A stretch of DNA of 44,549 nucleotides from Hydrogenophaga sp. (GCF_030158645.1 NZ_JAOASO010000094.1:1-44549), one strand, 5' to 3'; shown: positions 1-8,238, counted from the first letter of the stretch. Notes: generated by a model from the letters alone, not told the origin. Translations and numbers: made by a program.

Positions 1-107
1 CCGGCATCAACGTGATGACGCGGTTGATGGGGCTGATCCTCGCGGCCCTGTCGGTGGAGGTGATGGCCACCGGCCTGGTGAAGCTGTTCCCGGCGCTACT
101 GGGCTGA
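1..107 (+). CDS. MarC family membrane protein, C-terminal end (partial)
   Basis: The frame beginning at base 3 reads about 34 hydrophobic residues to a TGA at 105-107 (GINVMTRLMGLILAALSVE..., ending KLFPALLG). The GINVMTRLMGLILAALSVE stretch matches my recollection of the last membrane helix of MarC/NAAT-type integral membrane proteins. Only the tail is in the window, so the assignment is tentative. Its last 12 bases overlap the 3' end of the convergent ketopantoate-reductase-like gene, so there is no room for a terminator between them. Confidence 0.6.
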   Translation, partial: GINVMTRLMGLILAALSVEVMATGLVKLFPALLG

Positions 108-1100
108 GGGGTACAGCCCCAGCGTCTGCGCCTGCAGGCGCGACAGGCCCAGCAGCGCGTCGGTGAACGGCGTGGGCACACCCGTGAACTGGCCGAGTTC
201 ACGCACCACCGTCACCAGTGCGTCGAGCTCCACCGGTTTCTTCGCCTGCACGTCCTGCAGCATCGAGGTTTTGAAAGCGCCGAGTTTGAGCGTGACCGCG
301 TGGCGGTCTTCGGGCTGCTGGTCGATCGGGATACCGATCTTCGCGCCGATGGCTTTCGCTTCGAGCATGACGCTGCTGATGAAGCCGCGCACGAGTTCGT
401 CACCCAGGATGCGGTCGGTGGTGGCGCCCGTGAGGGCACTCACCGGGTTCACCGTCATGTTGCCCCACAGCTTGTACCAGACGTCTTTCTGGATCTGTGG
501 CGACACGCTGGCGTTGAGCCCGGCTCGGCGCAAAAGTTCGGCCAGGGCGGCCACGCGCTCGGTGGCTTCGCCCGAGGGCTCGCCGATGATCAGGCCGCTG
601 CCGAAGTGGTGGCGGATCACCCCCGGCGAATCGACCGAGCAACTGGCGTGGACCACACCGCCGATCACGTTGCGCGCCGGAATGGCGCGCTCGATCGCGC
701 CGGTGGGGTCCACCGATTGCAGCCGGGTGCCGGCCCGCTCGCTGCCGAAGCCGTTGAAGAACCACCAGGGCACGCCGTTCATGGCGGTGAGCACCACCGT
801 GTGGCGACCGATCAGCGGGGCGATGCTGCGCGCCACCTCGGCGAGCGCCGGGGCCTTCACCGCCACGATGACGAGATCCTGAACACCCAGCGCCGCTGCG
901 CTGCTGGAAGCCTCCACCGGCGCGCCGATGAGGCGGCCGTTCTCAAAGAGTTGCAGACCTTCGCGCTGGATGGCTGCGAGCGTGTCGCCCCGGGCCAGGG
1001 CACTCACGATGCAGCCGGTGTGCGAGAGCAGCACCCCCAGCCAGCCGCCGATGGCACCGGCGCCGACGATGGCCACGCGTTGAAAATCCGGATGGCTCAC
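96..1100 (-). CDS. Ketopantoate reductase (PanE/ApbA) family oxidoreductase
   Basis: This 334-residue protein has an N-terminal NAD(P)-binding Rossmann motif (GAGAIGG, about residues 13-19) and the family's C-terminal helical region, including KDVWYKLWGNMTVNP with the Lys and Asn expected of 2-dehydropantoate 2-reductases. It starts with GTG at 1100, with a GGAG Shine-Dalgarno about 8 bases upstream and four bases after the preceding stop, so it is the last gene of the hpa operon. The canonical homoprotocatechuate pathway needs no ketopantoate reductase. The protein may reduce a 2-oxo acid related to that pathway, or may simply ride along. The family call is firm; the substrate is unknown. 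Confidence 0.85.
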   Translation of the reverse strand: MSHPDFQRVAIVGAGAIGGWLGVLLSHTGCIVSALARGDTLAAIQREGLQLFENGRLIGAPVEASSSAAALGVQDLVIVAVKAPALAEVARSIAPLIGRHTVVLTAMNGVPWWFFNGFGSERAGTRLQSVDPTGAIERAIPARNVIGGVVHASCSVDSPGVIRHHFGSGLIIGEPSGEATERVAALAELLRRAGLNASVSPQIQKDVWYKLWGNMTVNPVSALTGATTDRILGDELVRGFISSVMLEAKAIGAKIGIPIDQQPEDRHAVTLKLGAFKTSMLQDVQAKKPVELDALVTVVRELGQFTGVPTPFTDALLGLSRLQAQTLGLYPSAQ

Positions 1101-1104
1101 ACGT

Positions 1105-1899
1105 TCACTCCAGGTAGCTGCTGTCCAGGCGGTTCACCTGCCTCACCAGCGCATCGAACACGTCACGGCCTGCACCGTGGTCGGGGCTGAACTGTAGCGC
1201 GTCGCGCGTGCATTTCGCTGCAATGGCTTCGGGCACCGGGATCGCGGCAGCGGCCCCGCCCATGCTGAAGGTGGCCAGCTGGATTTCGCAGGCGCGCTGC
1301 AGCGTCCAGAGGATGGCAAAGGTCTGCGGCACCGTGGCGCCCCAGGCCAGGAGGCCGTGATTGCGCAGGATCACCGCCGGCTGGTCGCCGATGCTCTGAA
1401 GCAAGCGCGGCGCCTCTTCAGCGTGGATGGTGATGCCCTCGAAGTCGTGGTAGGCGAGCATGCCGTGCAGCTGCGCGGTGTAGAAGTTGGTCTGCTGCAG
1501 ACCGTCTTTGAGGCAGGCCACGGCCACGCCGGCGGTGGTGTGGGTGTGCATCACGCAGTGCGCGCCCGGCAAGCCGTCGTGAATGGCAGCGTGCACCGTG
1601 AAGCCGGCCGGGTTGACGCGGTGGGCCGAACCGCCGAGCACCTCGCCTTTGAGGTTGATCTTCACGAGGTTGCTCGCGGTGACCTCGCTGTAATGCAGAC
1701 CAAACGGGTTGATCAAAAACAGCTTCTCGCCACCCGCCACCGAGTCGGGGAGGCGCAAGGTGATGTGGTTGTAGATCATCTCCGTCCACCCGAGCATGGC
1801 GAACACGCGGTAGCAGGCGGCCAGTTCCAGCCGCGCGGCCCATTCGTCGGGGTGCATGCCGGCCGGCAGCACGGTGGTGGCCTTGAGCGTGGCGTTCAT
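1105..1899 (-). CDS. Class II aldolase/adducin family protein
   Basis: The protein has 264 residues. It contains the metal-binding signature of class II (fuculose-1-phosphate aldolase/adducin) enzymes: HTHTTAG in the middle and LRNHGLL further on, supplying the expected histidines for a divalent metal. Family members cleave or decarboxylate aldol-type substrates, and some are non-enzymatic. It begins with ATG at 1899, 12 bases after the hpaI stop, with GGAG upstream, so it is co-transcribed with the hpa genes. HpaI already supplies the pathway aldolase, so this gene's role is not explained by the canonical route. The family call is secure; the substrate is unknown. Confidence 0.85.
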   Translation of the reverse strand: MNATLKATTVLPAGMHPDEWAARLELAACYRVFAMLGWTEMIYNHITLRLPDSVAGGEKLFLINPFGLHYSEVTASNLVKINLKGEVLGGSAHRVNPAGFTVHAAIHDGLPGAHCVMHTHTTAGVAVACLKDGLQQTNFYTAQLHGMLAYHDFEGITIHAEEAPRLLQSIGDQPAVILRNHGLLAWGATVPQTFAILWTLQRACEIQLATFSMGGAAAAIPVPEAIAAKCTRDALQFSPDHGAGRDVFDALVRQVNRLDSSYLE

Positions 1900-1911
1900 G
1901 GGGGGTCTCCG

Positions 1912-2739
1912 TCAGTAGGTGTTGGGGCCCGTGGCAGCCGGTCCCTTGAACTGCGCGAGCAGTTGCGAAGCGCCCGACGCCAGCAGCATGGTGTCGGCGC
2001 CCACGGCCACGAACAAGGCGCCTGCGGCCAGCCACTGTTGTGCACCCGCTTCGGTGGTGGCCAGGATGCCGGGCGCCTTGCCGGCGGCGCGGATGCGCTT
2101 CACACCCTCGGCAATGACCGCCTGCACCTCGGGGTGCCCCGCGTTGCCCGGGTGGCCCATGGACGCGCTCAGATCGGCCGGGCCGATGAACACACCGTCC
2201 ACCCCCGGTGTGGCGGCGATCGCGTCGAGGTTCTTCATGGCCTCCACGGTTTCGGCCTGCACCAGCACACAGACCTGGTCGTTGGCCTCGTGAACGTAGC
2301 GCGCGTGGGCCTGCCAGCGCGAGGCCCGCGCCAGCGCGCTGCCCATGCCGCGGATGCCGGCGGGTGCGTAGCGCGTGGCCTTCACCACCAGTGCGGCCTG
2401 CTCGGCGGTGTCGATCATGGGCACCAGCAGGGTCTGCGCGCCGATGTCGAGGTACTGCTTGATGAGCGCCACGCCCACGTCGCCCGTGCCCACCGGAACG
2501 CGCACGACCGGATGCGAACGCGCGTCGCCAAACGCCTGCTGTGCACTGGCCACGGCCTGCAGCTGCGACAGCGTGTTGCGCACGTCGTTGGGCGCGTGTT
2601 CACCGTCGATCAGCAACCAGTCGTATCCGATGCCGGCAAGCAGCTCGGTGCTGTAAGCGCTGGCGAGTGCGGCCCACAGGCCGATCCGGGGTGTGCCGGC
2701 GGCGAGCGCCTGCTTGAAGGTGTTGATGGGGGTGTGCAT
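1912..2739 (-). CDS. hpaI: 4-hydroxy-2-oxoheptanedioate aldolase HpaI
   Basis: This 275-residue member of the HpcH/HpaI metal-dependent aldolase family cleaves 4-hydroxy-2-oxoheptanedioate to pyruvate and succinate semialdehyde, the last step of homoprotocatechuate degradation. Visible family signatures are [10 protein letters not shown], with the catalytic His, in the N-terminal third, an Arg in VRVPVG, QAETVEA with the metal-binding Glu, and [14 protein letters not shown] with the metal-binding Asp. It follows hpaH by 7 bases. Gene order (R-G-E-D-F-H-I) matches the enterobacterial hpa/hpc operon, which strengthens the assignment over the related 2-keto-3-deoxy sugar aldolases. Confidence 0.92.
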   Translation of the reverse strand: MHTPINTFKQALAAGTPRIGLWAALASAYSTELLAGIGYDWLLIDGEHAPNDVRNTLSQLQAVASAQQAFGDARSHPVVRVPVGTGDVGVALIKQYLDIGAQTLLVPMIDTAEQAALVVKATRYAPAGIRGMGSALARASRWQAHARYVHEANDQVCVLVQAETVEAMKNLDAIAATPGVDGVFIGPADLSASMGHPGNAGHPEVQAVIAEGVKRIRAAGKAPGILATTEAGAQQWLAAGALFVAVGADTMLLASGASQLLAQFKGPAATGPNTY

Positions 2740-2746
2740 GGTGGAC

Positions 2747-3574
2747 TCAGACGAACGTGAACTTCAGGCAACCGAGCGGGCCGTAGTCGGCCTCGAACTG
2801 GTCACCCGCCTTGGCGGCCACCGGCCGCGTGAACGAACCGGCCAGCACGATCTGGCCCGCGCGCAGCGACTCGCCCCAGGGCGCGAGCTTGTGCGCCAGC
2901 CAGGCGATGCCCACCGCCGGGTGACCTTGCACACCGGCGGCCAGACCCGTTTCTTCCACCACTCCGTTCTGTTTCAGCACGGCGCCGCACCAGGGCAGGT
3001 CGGTGGTGAGCGGGTCGGCCTGGTAACGCTCGTCGCCCGCGCCGAGCACGATGCCGGCGTTGGCCGCGTTGTCGCTGATGGTGTCGAACACCTGGCGCAT
3101 GACTTTGGTGTGGCGGTCGAACTGCTCGATGCGTGCGTCGATGATCTCGATGGCGGGCGTCACGTACTCGGTGGCGTTGAGCACATCGGCCACCGTCACG
3201 CCGGCTCCCTTGAGCGGGGCCTTGAGCACGAAGGCGAGTTCGACCTCCACGCGCGGCGCGATGAAGCGGCTGGCGGGGATCTCCAGCACCTGATCCGCCT
3301 GTGCGGTGAACAACATGCTCTGCAGCAAGGTGCCGAAGTCGGGTTCGTCGATCTGGCTGGCCATCTGCATGGCGCGGCTGGTGAGGCCGATCTTGTGGCC
3401 GATGACCTGGTTCCCGCCGGCCACCTGCAACGCCACCCAGGCACGGCCGACGCGGTAACCGTCTTCGATGGTCATGCCGGGGAACCGTTTGGAGAAATGT
3501 TCCAACGGCGAGCGGGTTTTCTCGGCGAGGTCGAGCTCGGCGGCGAGTTGCTGGATGAGGGTGTCTTCAAACAT
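2747..3574 (-). CDS. hpaH: 2-oxo-hept-4-ene-1,7-dioate hydratase HpaH
   Basis: The protein has 275 residues and belongs to the fumarylacetoacetate-hydrolase-like hydratase/decarboxylase family (MhpD/XylJ/HpaH). It adds water to 2-oxo-hept-4-enedioate to give 4-hydroxy-2-oxoheptanedioate, the substrate of the next gene product. Family features include [12 protein letters not shown], the EVELAFVL acidic motif and the C-terminal [10 protein letters not shown]. It starts with ATG at 3574. No clear Shine-Dalgarno precedes this start, and a 27-base dispersed-type repeat (3587-3613) lies just upstream, possibly separating the gene from its original leader. Confidence 0.92.
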   Translation of the reverse strand: MFEDTLIQQLAAELDLAEKTRSPLEHFSKRFPGMTIEDGYRVGRAWVALQVAGGNQVIGHKIGLTSRAMQMASQIDEPDFGTLLQSMLFTAQADQVLEIPASRFIAPRVEVELAFVLKAPLKGAGVTVADVLNATEYVTPAIEIIDARIEQFDRHTKVMRQVFDTISDNAANAGIVLGAGDERYQADPLTTDLPWCGAVLKQNGVVEETGLAAGVQGHPAVGIAWLAHKLAPWGESLRAGQIVLAGSFTRPVAAKAGDQFEADYGPLGCLKFTFV

Positions 3575-3586
3575 ACATGTGTGCGA

Positions 3587-3613
3587 GGGCTTCGACAGGC
3601 TCAGCCCGAACGG
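3587..3613. repeat. Short dispersed repeat with small hairpin between hpaF and hpaH
   Basis: This 27-base stretch contains TTCGACAGGCTCAGCCC followed by GAACGG. I recognise it as similar to extragenic repeats scattered through many beta- and gammaproteobacterial genomes. It can fold as a 5-bp stem (GGGCT/AGCCC). It fills almost the entire 60-bp gap between hpaF and hpaH, the second-longest gap in the operon. Only one copy was noticed in the window, so its repeat status rests on recall. Confidence 0.6.
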
Positions 3614-3634
3614 AATGGTTGATTGGGAGGGCGG

Positions 3635-4081
3635 TCACGGCCGGGTGAACAGCGGGTGGATGGAACTGTTCTTGGCGTCGAACACCTCGTGGCCTTCGTC
3701 CACCTGCACGGTGATGCCGATGGGGCGCGCGGCGAGCTGCGCGGCGAAGTGGGTTTTCACGCAGGCCTGCAATGCATCGCCCACGCGCTGGTGCGTGAGG
3801 GCGCTGCGGCCCTTGGCCATGCGCACGTTCATGTAAACAAAGGCGTAGTCGCTGCCCAGCCCCGCGGCCTCGCCCGCCGCACCACCGTCGGCGATGGCGC
3901 TGTGGGCGGCGGGGTAGGCCAGCACCCGCGTGCCGCCGGTGGGAAAGACCTGTTGGTCGGCTTCGTCGCGCACGGCGAGCATGGCGTCGCACAGGGCACG
4001 GCAGAGGCGGCTCATGTCGATGCCGCCTTGGGCTTCGGGCTGGTCGAGGTTGGAGGTGTAGAGGACAACGAGGTGGGGCAT
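3635..4081 (-). CDS. hpaF: 5-carboxymethyl-2-hydroxymuconate delta-isomerase HpaF
   Basis: This 148-residue enzyme of the tautomerase superfamily interconverts 5-carboxymethyl-2-hydroxymuconate isomers between the HpaE and HpaG steps. The ATG at 4081 was chosen because it puts Pro directly after Met (MPHLVVLYTSNLD). In this superfamily the N-terminal proline, exposed by Met removal, is the catalytic base. The open frame extends further upstream but would bury that proline. The protein is somewhat longer than the roughly 126 residues of the enterobacterial enzyme. It starts 5 bases after the hpaD stop. Confidence 0.9.
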   Translation of the reverse strand: MPHLVVLYTSNLDQPEAQGGIDMSRLCRALCDAMLAVRDEADQQVFPTGGTRVLAYPAAHSAIADGGAAGEAAGLGSDYAFVYMNVRMAKGRSALTHQRVGDALQACVKTHFAAQLAARPIGITVQVDEGHEVFDAKNSSIHPLFTRP

Positions 4082-4086
4082 GGTGG

Positions 4087-5010
4087 TCAGAGTCGGGAGA
4101 CGGTTTGATAACCCTGCGCGGCCGAGGCCTGCGCTGCGGGAATGGCGGCGCCGGATTGCGGCGTGACGGGGAAGATGGCGTTGATCTGGCCGGTGCCGGA
4201 GGCGCCGAAGTAGGGCGTGATGACCTCGGCCTGGCCGTCGTAGTCGCTCCAGCCGAGCGCGCCGAGCATCATGGCGGTGTCGTGCATGAAGCCTTCGCCG
4301 TGGCCTTTGGCGGCGTACTCGGGCAGCATCTCGCAGAAGGCTTTCCATTCGCCCTGTTCCCACATCTGCACCACGCGGCGGTCCAGCGTCTCCAGGAAGG
4401 GGCTCCAGATCTTGAAGGCGTAGTCGGGCGCCAGGCCGTTCTGCGCGAAGCGGTGGCTGAGGCTGCCGCTGGCGAGAAACGCCACGGTGCCGTCGTAATG
4501 GTCTTCCACCGCCTTGCGCATGGCCCAGCCCAGGCGCGCGCTGTCGTTGAGGTAATGCGCCTGGCACAGCGCGGAGACCGAGATGGCCTTGAAGTGCTGG
4601 TCGGCGTTCATGTAGCGCATGGGCACCAGCGTCCCGTACTCGGGGCCGAGGGTGGTGGCGTCGTGGGCGAGGGTTTCCACGCCGTGTTCGTTGCAGACCC
4701 GGGCCAGGATCTTCCCGAGCGCGGGGTTGCCGGGGATCTCGAACGGCAGGTTGCTGATGAAGTGCGGCAGTTCGTTGCTGGTGTAGCGGCCTTCAAAGTG
4801 CGGTGCGCAGTTGAGGTGGTAGCTGGCGTTGACGAGCCAGTGGGTGTCGAAGACGACGATGGTGTCCACGCCGAGCTCTCTGCAGCGGCGACTGATTTCC
4901 TGGTGGCCGTCGATGGCGTCCTGTCTTGTGCCCTTGCGCGGTCCGTCGAGTTCGCTGAGGTACATCGAGGGGACGTGGGTGACTTTGGCGACGAGTGCTA
5001 ACTTGCCCAT
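4087..5010 (-). CDS. hpaD: 3,4-dihydroxyphenylacetate 2,3-dioxygenase HpaD
   Basis: This 307-residue class III (LigB-type) extradiol ring-cleavage dioxygenase opens homoprotocatechuate to 5-carboxymethyl-2-hydroxymuconate semialdehyde. The N-terminal half has the expected histidines (VTHVPSMYLSE, VVFDTHW, and HFEGRYTSNELPH) that bind catalytic iron, and the C-terminal half has ASGSLSHRFAQNG. The start was set at the ATG at 5010 (MGKLALVAKVTHVPS), which has an AGGA Shine-Dalgarno 7-8 bases upstream. The open frame runs another 79 codons upstream into a palindromic repeat and should not be taken as coding. HpaF follows after 5 bases. Confidence 0.92.
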   Translation of the reverse strand: MGKLALVAKVTHVPSMYLSELDGPRKGTRQDAIDGHQEISRRCRELGVDTIVVFDTHWLVNASYHLNCAPHFEGRYTSNELPHFISNLPFEIPGNPALGKILARVCNEHGVETLAHDATTLGPEYGTLVPMRYMNADQHFKAISVSALCQAHYLNDSARLGWAMRKAVEDHYDGTVAFLASGSLSHRFAQNGLAPDYAFKIWSPFLETLDRRVVQMWEQGEWKAFCEMLPEYAAKGHGEGFMHDTAMMLGALGWSDYDGQAEVITPYFGASGTGQINAIFPVTPQSGAAIPAAQASAAQGYQTVSRL

Positions 5011-5042
5011 GGCCGGTCCTGTGGGTGTTTGGTTGATGCTCC

Positions 5043-5152
5043 GTGGGCCAGGCCTTGGGGGTACCCGCCTCCGCTCATGTCCCCCGCCAAGGGCTTCGCC
5101 CTTGGCTCCTCCTTTACTTCGCTGCGGCGGGTACCCCCAAGGCCTGGCCCAC
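5043..5152 (-). repeat. Nested palindromic element A, between hpaE and hpaD
   Basis: A perfect 27-bp inverted repeat (5043-5069 with 5126-5152) encloses an inner 8-bp stem (5086-5093 with 5099-5106, GCCAAGGG/CCCTTGGC, 5-base loop). Read on the minus strand, the outer arm is followed by GCAGCG, AA, GTAAAGGAGGAG, the inner hairpin and CGGGGGACA. The same ordered blocks appear in element B (5196-5296) on the other strand, with different stem sequences. The element lies in the leader of hpaD, and the operon mRNA would fold into a long hairpin here. Confidence 0.85.
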
Positions 5153-5195
5153 TGCGGACCTCGCTGACAAGGGCAAGAGCAGCCCAAGCTTCTTC

Positions 5196-5296
5196 GGATC
5201 GAACGGGCAGGGCGTTCTGCGCAGCGGGGTAAAGGAGGAGACGGCACCAGCCGTCGGGGGACACCCGCGGAGCAGAGCGCCGTGCCCGTTCGATCC
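5196..5296 (+). repeat. Nested palindromic element B, inverted relative of element A
   Basis: A 14-bp perfect inverted repeat (5196-5209 with 5283-5296), extendable to 25 bp with two mismatches (5196-5220 with 5272-5296), surrounds an inner 6-bp stem (5240-5245 with 5250-5255, GACGGC/GCCGTC). Between outer and inner stems lie GCAGCG (5221-5226), GG, then GTAAAGGAGGAG (5229-5240), and after the inner stem CGGGGGACA (5255-5263). These blocks match element A in order and spacing, but both stems differ in sequence while staying self-complementary. Together A and B explain most of the 312-bp gap at 5011-5322. Confidence 0.8.
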
Positions 5297-5322
5297 CGCC
5301 AACCCAGCAGAACGAAGGCATT

Positions 5323-6792
5323 TCAACCCCCCCAATGCGGAATGTGGTGTGAACCGAGAGACACCGCCACGTTCTTCGGTTCGAGGAACACCTCATAACT
5401 CCAGGTGCCACCCTCACGCCCCGTGCCACTCGCCTTGGTGCCGCCAAACGGCTGGCGCAGATCGCGCACGTTCTGCGAATTCACGAAACACATGCCCGCC
5501 TCCACCGCCGCCGCCACCCGGTGCGCCCGGCCCAGGTTCTCCGTCCACACATAGCTGGAGAGGCCGTACTGGATGTCGTTCGCCAGTTCGATGGCATGCG
5601 CTTCATCGCGAAACGGAATGAGACAAGCGACAGGGCCGAAGATTTCTTCCTGCGCGATGCGCATGCGGTTGTCCACATCGGCGAACACGGTGGGCCACAC
5701 GTAGTTGCCCCGGGCCACACGCGCCGGCAACTCGGCCGCGTACGACGGCCGGTCCAGACCGCCGCAAAGCAGCGTGGCGCCCTCTTTCGGGCCCAGCTCG
5801 ATGTAGCTGCGCACCTTCGCCAGATGCGCCCGGCTGATCATCGGACCGACGATGGTTGTATCAATCAGCGGATCACCCACGGTGATGCGCTTGGCCCGCT
5901 CGGCGAACTTGGCCGCGAAGTCGGCGTAGATGCTCTGTTGCACCAGGATGCGGCTGCCCGCGGTGCAGCGCTCGCCGTTGTTGCTGAAGATCATGAACAC
6001 GGCAGCGTCCAGCGCGCGGTCCAGGTCGGCGTCGTCAAAGATCACGAACGGGCTCTTGCCGCCCAGCTCCATGCTGAACTTCTTCAGGCCCGCGCTCTGC
6101 ACGATGCGGTTGCCGGTGGCGGTGGACCCGGTGAAGGAAATCGCGCGCACGTCGGGGTGTGCGCACAAAGGTTCGCCCGCTTCCTTGCCCATGCCGTGCA
6201 CCACGTTGAGCACACCCGCCGGAATGCCGGCTTCCAGCGCCAGTTCGCCCAGGCGCGCGGCGGTGAGCGGGCTGAGCTCGCTCATCTTCAACACCGCCGT
6301 GTTGCCGAACGCCAGACACGGCGCGACCTTCCAGGTGGCCGTCATGAAGGGCACGTTCCACGGGCTGATGAGCGCGCACACGCCCACCGGGTGGAACAGC
6401 GTGTAGTTCAGGTGGGTGGGCGTGGGGTAGGTGTGCCCGTCCACACGGGTGCACATCTCGGCGAAGTAGGAGAAGTTGTCGGCAGCGCGCGGGATGAGTT
6501 GTTTGCCGGTCTGCGCGATCACCTGGCCGCTGTCGTTGGTCTCCAGCTGTGCGATCTCGGGCACGTGCGCTGCGATCAACTCACCCAGCTTGCGCATGAG
6601 CTTCGCGCGCTCGGTGGCGGGCAGGCCGGCCCACTTCGGGAACGCGTCTTTGGCCGCCTGAACCGCCGCGTTGATCTCGTCCACACCACCCGCGCTGACC
6701 TCGGCCAGCACTTCCTGCGTGGCGGGGTTGATGGTCTCGAAAGTGGTGGCGCTGGCCACGGACTGGCCGTTGATGAGGTGCGGGAGGGTCAT
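5323..6792 (-). CDS. hpaE: 5-carboxymethyl-2-hydroxymuconate semialdehyde dehydrogenase HpaE
   Basis: This 489-residue NAD-dependent aldehyde dehydrogenase oxidises the ring-cleavage semialdehyde to 5-carboxymethyl-2-hydroxymuconate. The family's functional stretches are present: SPWNVPFMTATWK (cofactor site), FTGSTATGN, the general-base Glu in MELGGKSPFV, and the nucleophilic Cys in NNGERCTAGSRI. The C-terminal FGGTKASGTGREGG is typical of HpaE-type enzymes. Its start overlaps the hpaG2 stop as ATGA (6789-6792), indicating translational coupling. It is followed by the 312-bp gap with two palindromes before hpaD. Confidence 0.94.
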   Translation of the reverse strand: MTLPHLINGQSVASATTFETINPATQEVLAEVSAGGVDEINAAVQAAKDAFPKWAGLPATERAKLMRKLGELIAAHVPEIAQLETNDSGQVIAQTGKQLIPRAADNFSYFAEMCTRVDGHTYPTPTHLNYTLFHPVGVCALISPWNVPFMTATWKVAPCLAFGNTAVLKMSELSPLTAARLGELALEAGIPAGVLNVVHGMGKEAGEPLCAHPDVRAISFTGSTATGNRIVQSAGLKKFSMELGGKSPFVIFDDADLDRALDAAVFMIFSNNGERCTAGSRILVQQSIYADFAAKFAERAKRITVGDPLIDTTIVGPMISRAHLAKVRSYIELGPKEGATLLCGGLDRPSYAAELPARVARGNYVWPTVFADVDNRMRIAQEEIFGPVACLIPFRDEAHAIELANDIQYGLSSYVWTENLGRAHRVAAAVEAGMCFVNSQNVRDLRQPFGGTKASGTGREGGTWSYEVFLEPKNVAVSLGSHHIPHWGG

Positions 6793-7580
6793 GCGGGTTC
6801 GGATGAAGTGATGGTGTTGACCAGGTCGCCGATGCCTTCGATGGACGTGACGATCACGTCGCCGGGCTGGCAGTCGACCACGCCGTCGGGCGTGCCGGTG
6901 AGGATGAGGTCGCCGGGTTGCAGCGTCATGAAGGCGCTGAAGTATTCGATGAGTGTGGGCACGTCGAAGATCATGTCGCGCGTGCTGCCCTGCTGCGTGA
7001 CCTGGCCGTTCACCGTGGTCTGCAAAGCGAGGTTCATCGGCCCGCCGTGACCTTCATGCACATCCACCGCGTCCACCAGCCAGGGGCCGATGGGTGTGCA
7101 GGTGTCGCGGTTCTTCACGCGCAGGTTGGGGCGGTACCAGTTCTCCAGGTAGTCGCGGATCGCGTAGTCGTTGGCCACGGTGTAGCCGGCCACGAAGTCG
7201 AGTGCATCGGACTTTTTCACGCGCCTGGCCGTGCGACCGATCACCACCGCGAGTTCGCATTCGTAGTGCATGTGCTGCACGCCGGCCGGGCGCAGCGTGA
7301 AGCCCCGGTGACCGGTGAGGCTGGCTTCGCCTTTGAGGAAAGCGAGCGGTTCGTCGGGCGCCTTGAAGGCCAGCTCTTTGGCATGGTCGGCGTAGTTCAG
7401 GCCCAGCGCGAGGATGGTGCGCGGGCGGGTGGGCGGGTTGGGTGCGAGCGGCGGCAACCACACCACCTCGTCAAAGCCCACACGCCGGCCTTGGAGCCCG
7501 GGGGTGAGCAGTTCGAGCTGGCCGCCGGCTTCCACGGCGTCGTGGACCGCGCCGGCCCAGGCGATGCGGGCGTGTTTCAT
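6789..7580 (-). CDS. hpaG2: HpaG C-terminal-type isomerase/decarboxylase subunit (HpaG2)
   Basis: This 263-residue fumarylacetoacetate hydrolase (FAH) family protein carries ALGLNYADHAKEL, HYECELAVVIGRTAR with the acidic metal ligands, and TGTPDGV near the C-terminus. With HpaG1 it performs decarboxylation of 5-oxo-pent-3-ene-1,2,5-tricarboxylate and the following isomerisation. In enterobacteria the two halves form one duplicated protein of about 430 residues; here they are separate genes 10 bases apart. The start at 7580 has AAGGA upstream. Confidence 0.88.
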   Translation of the reverse strand: MKHARIAWAGAVHDAVEAGGQLELLTPGLQGRRVGFDEVVWLPPLAPNPPTRPRTILALGLNYADHAKELAFKAPDEPLAFLKGEASLTGHRGFTLRPAGVQHMHYECELAVVIGRTARRVKKSDALDFVAGYTVANDYAIRDYLENWYRPNLRVKNRDTCTPIGPWLVDAVDVHEGHGGPMNLALQTTVNGQVTQQGSTRDMIFDVPTLIEYFSAFMTLQPGDLILTGTPDGVVDCQPGDVIVTSIEGIGDLVNTITSSEPA

Positions 7581-7590
7581 GGCATGTCCT

Positions 7591-8238
7591 TCATGGCTTG
7601 TGCTCGGCGTTGAAGCTGTGCACGGCCGGCTTGAAGCCGGTGGCGCTGATCTCCACCGTGTCGCCCGCGTGCACCAGCGGGCGCGTGCCGTCGGGCAGGC
7701 AGTCGCTGCCCAGCATCAGCACATCACCGGGACGCAGCGTCATGAATGCGTTCACGTCGGCCAGCAGGGTGCCGGCGTCGCGCACCAGCTCGGCCAGCGC
7801 CGTGGTCTGGCGGTGCACGCCGTTGATGCGCAGCTCCAGCACCAAGCCCGACAGACCGTCGAGTCCGCCCAGGCGCTGCAGCGGCACACACTCGGGACCG
7901 ACGCCGAGGAAACCGTCCACACACTGGAACTTCACCGGCGGGCGGTAATAACTCTCGTGCACGATGGCCACGTCGTTGAACAGCACGGCGCCGGTCACAC
8001 CACGGGCGCCCATCACCAGGCCGAGCGTGGCGGCGACCGACACCGGCTGGCCCGCGGGCAAGGCAATGCTGTGACCCGCAGCGGTGAAGGTGTTGGCGGT
8101 CTTGATGTAGAGCACCGGTGCGGTTGGCGGCGCCTTGTACGGCGCTTCGTTCATGCGCGGCGCCCACAGCGCGTGTTCGCGCTGGAAGTTGAGCAGCGTG
8201 CCGTAAACCGTGCCTTCGGGCATCCAGTGGGTGTTCAT
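7591..8238 (-). CDS. hpaG1: HpaG N-terminal-type isomerase/decarboxylase subunit (HpaG1)
   Basis: The protein has 215 residues and is a paralogue of the following gene within the FAH family, corresponding to the N-terminal half of enterobacterial HpaG. Family motifs are less complete than in HpaG2: it lacks the usual HxExEL acidic motif in its first half and reads VLELRINGVHRQ later, with GDVLMLGSDCLPDGTRP near the end. This fits the common picture of one more divergent half. Its ATG overlaps the hpaR stop (ATGA at 8235-8238), so repressor and enzyme translation are coupled. Confidence 0.85.
   Translation of the reverse strand: MNTHWMPEGTVYGTLLNFQREHALWAPRMNEAPYKAPPTAPVLYIKTANTFTAAGHSIALPAGQPVSVAATLGLVMGARGVTGAVLFNDVAIVHESYYRPPVKFQCVDGFLGVGPECVPLQRLGGLDGLSGLVLELRINGVHRQTTALAELVRDAGTLLADVNAFMTLRPGDVLMLGSDCLPDGTRPLVHAGDTVEISATGFKPAVHSFNAEHKP

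Noticed and set aside
1357-2760. A 467-codon plus-strand frame across hpaI and the class II aldolase gene
   Set aside because: It is a His/Gly/Arg-rich shadow of two well-supported minus-strand genes, with no domain recognised.
5011-5247. N-terminal extension of hpaD by 79 codons
   Set aside because: The extension reads through palindromic element A; the ATG at 5010 has a good Shine-Dalgarno and gives the usual dioxygenase N-terminus.
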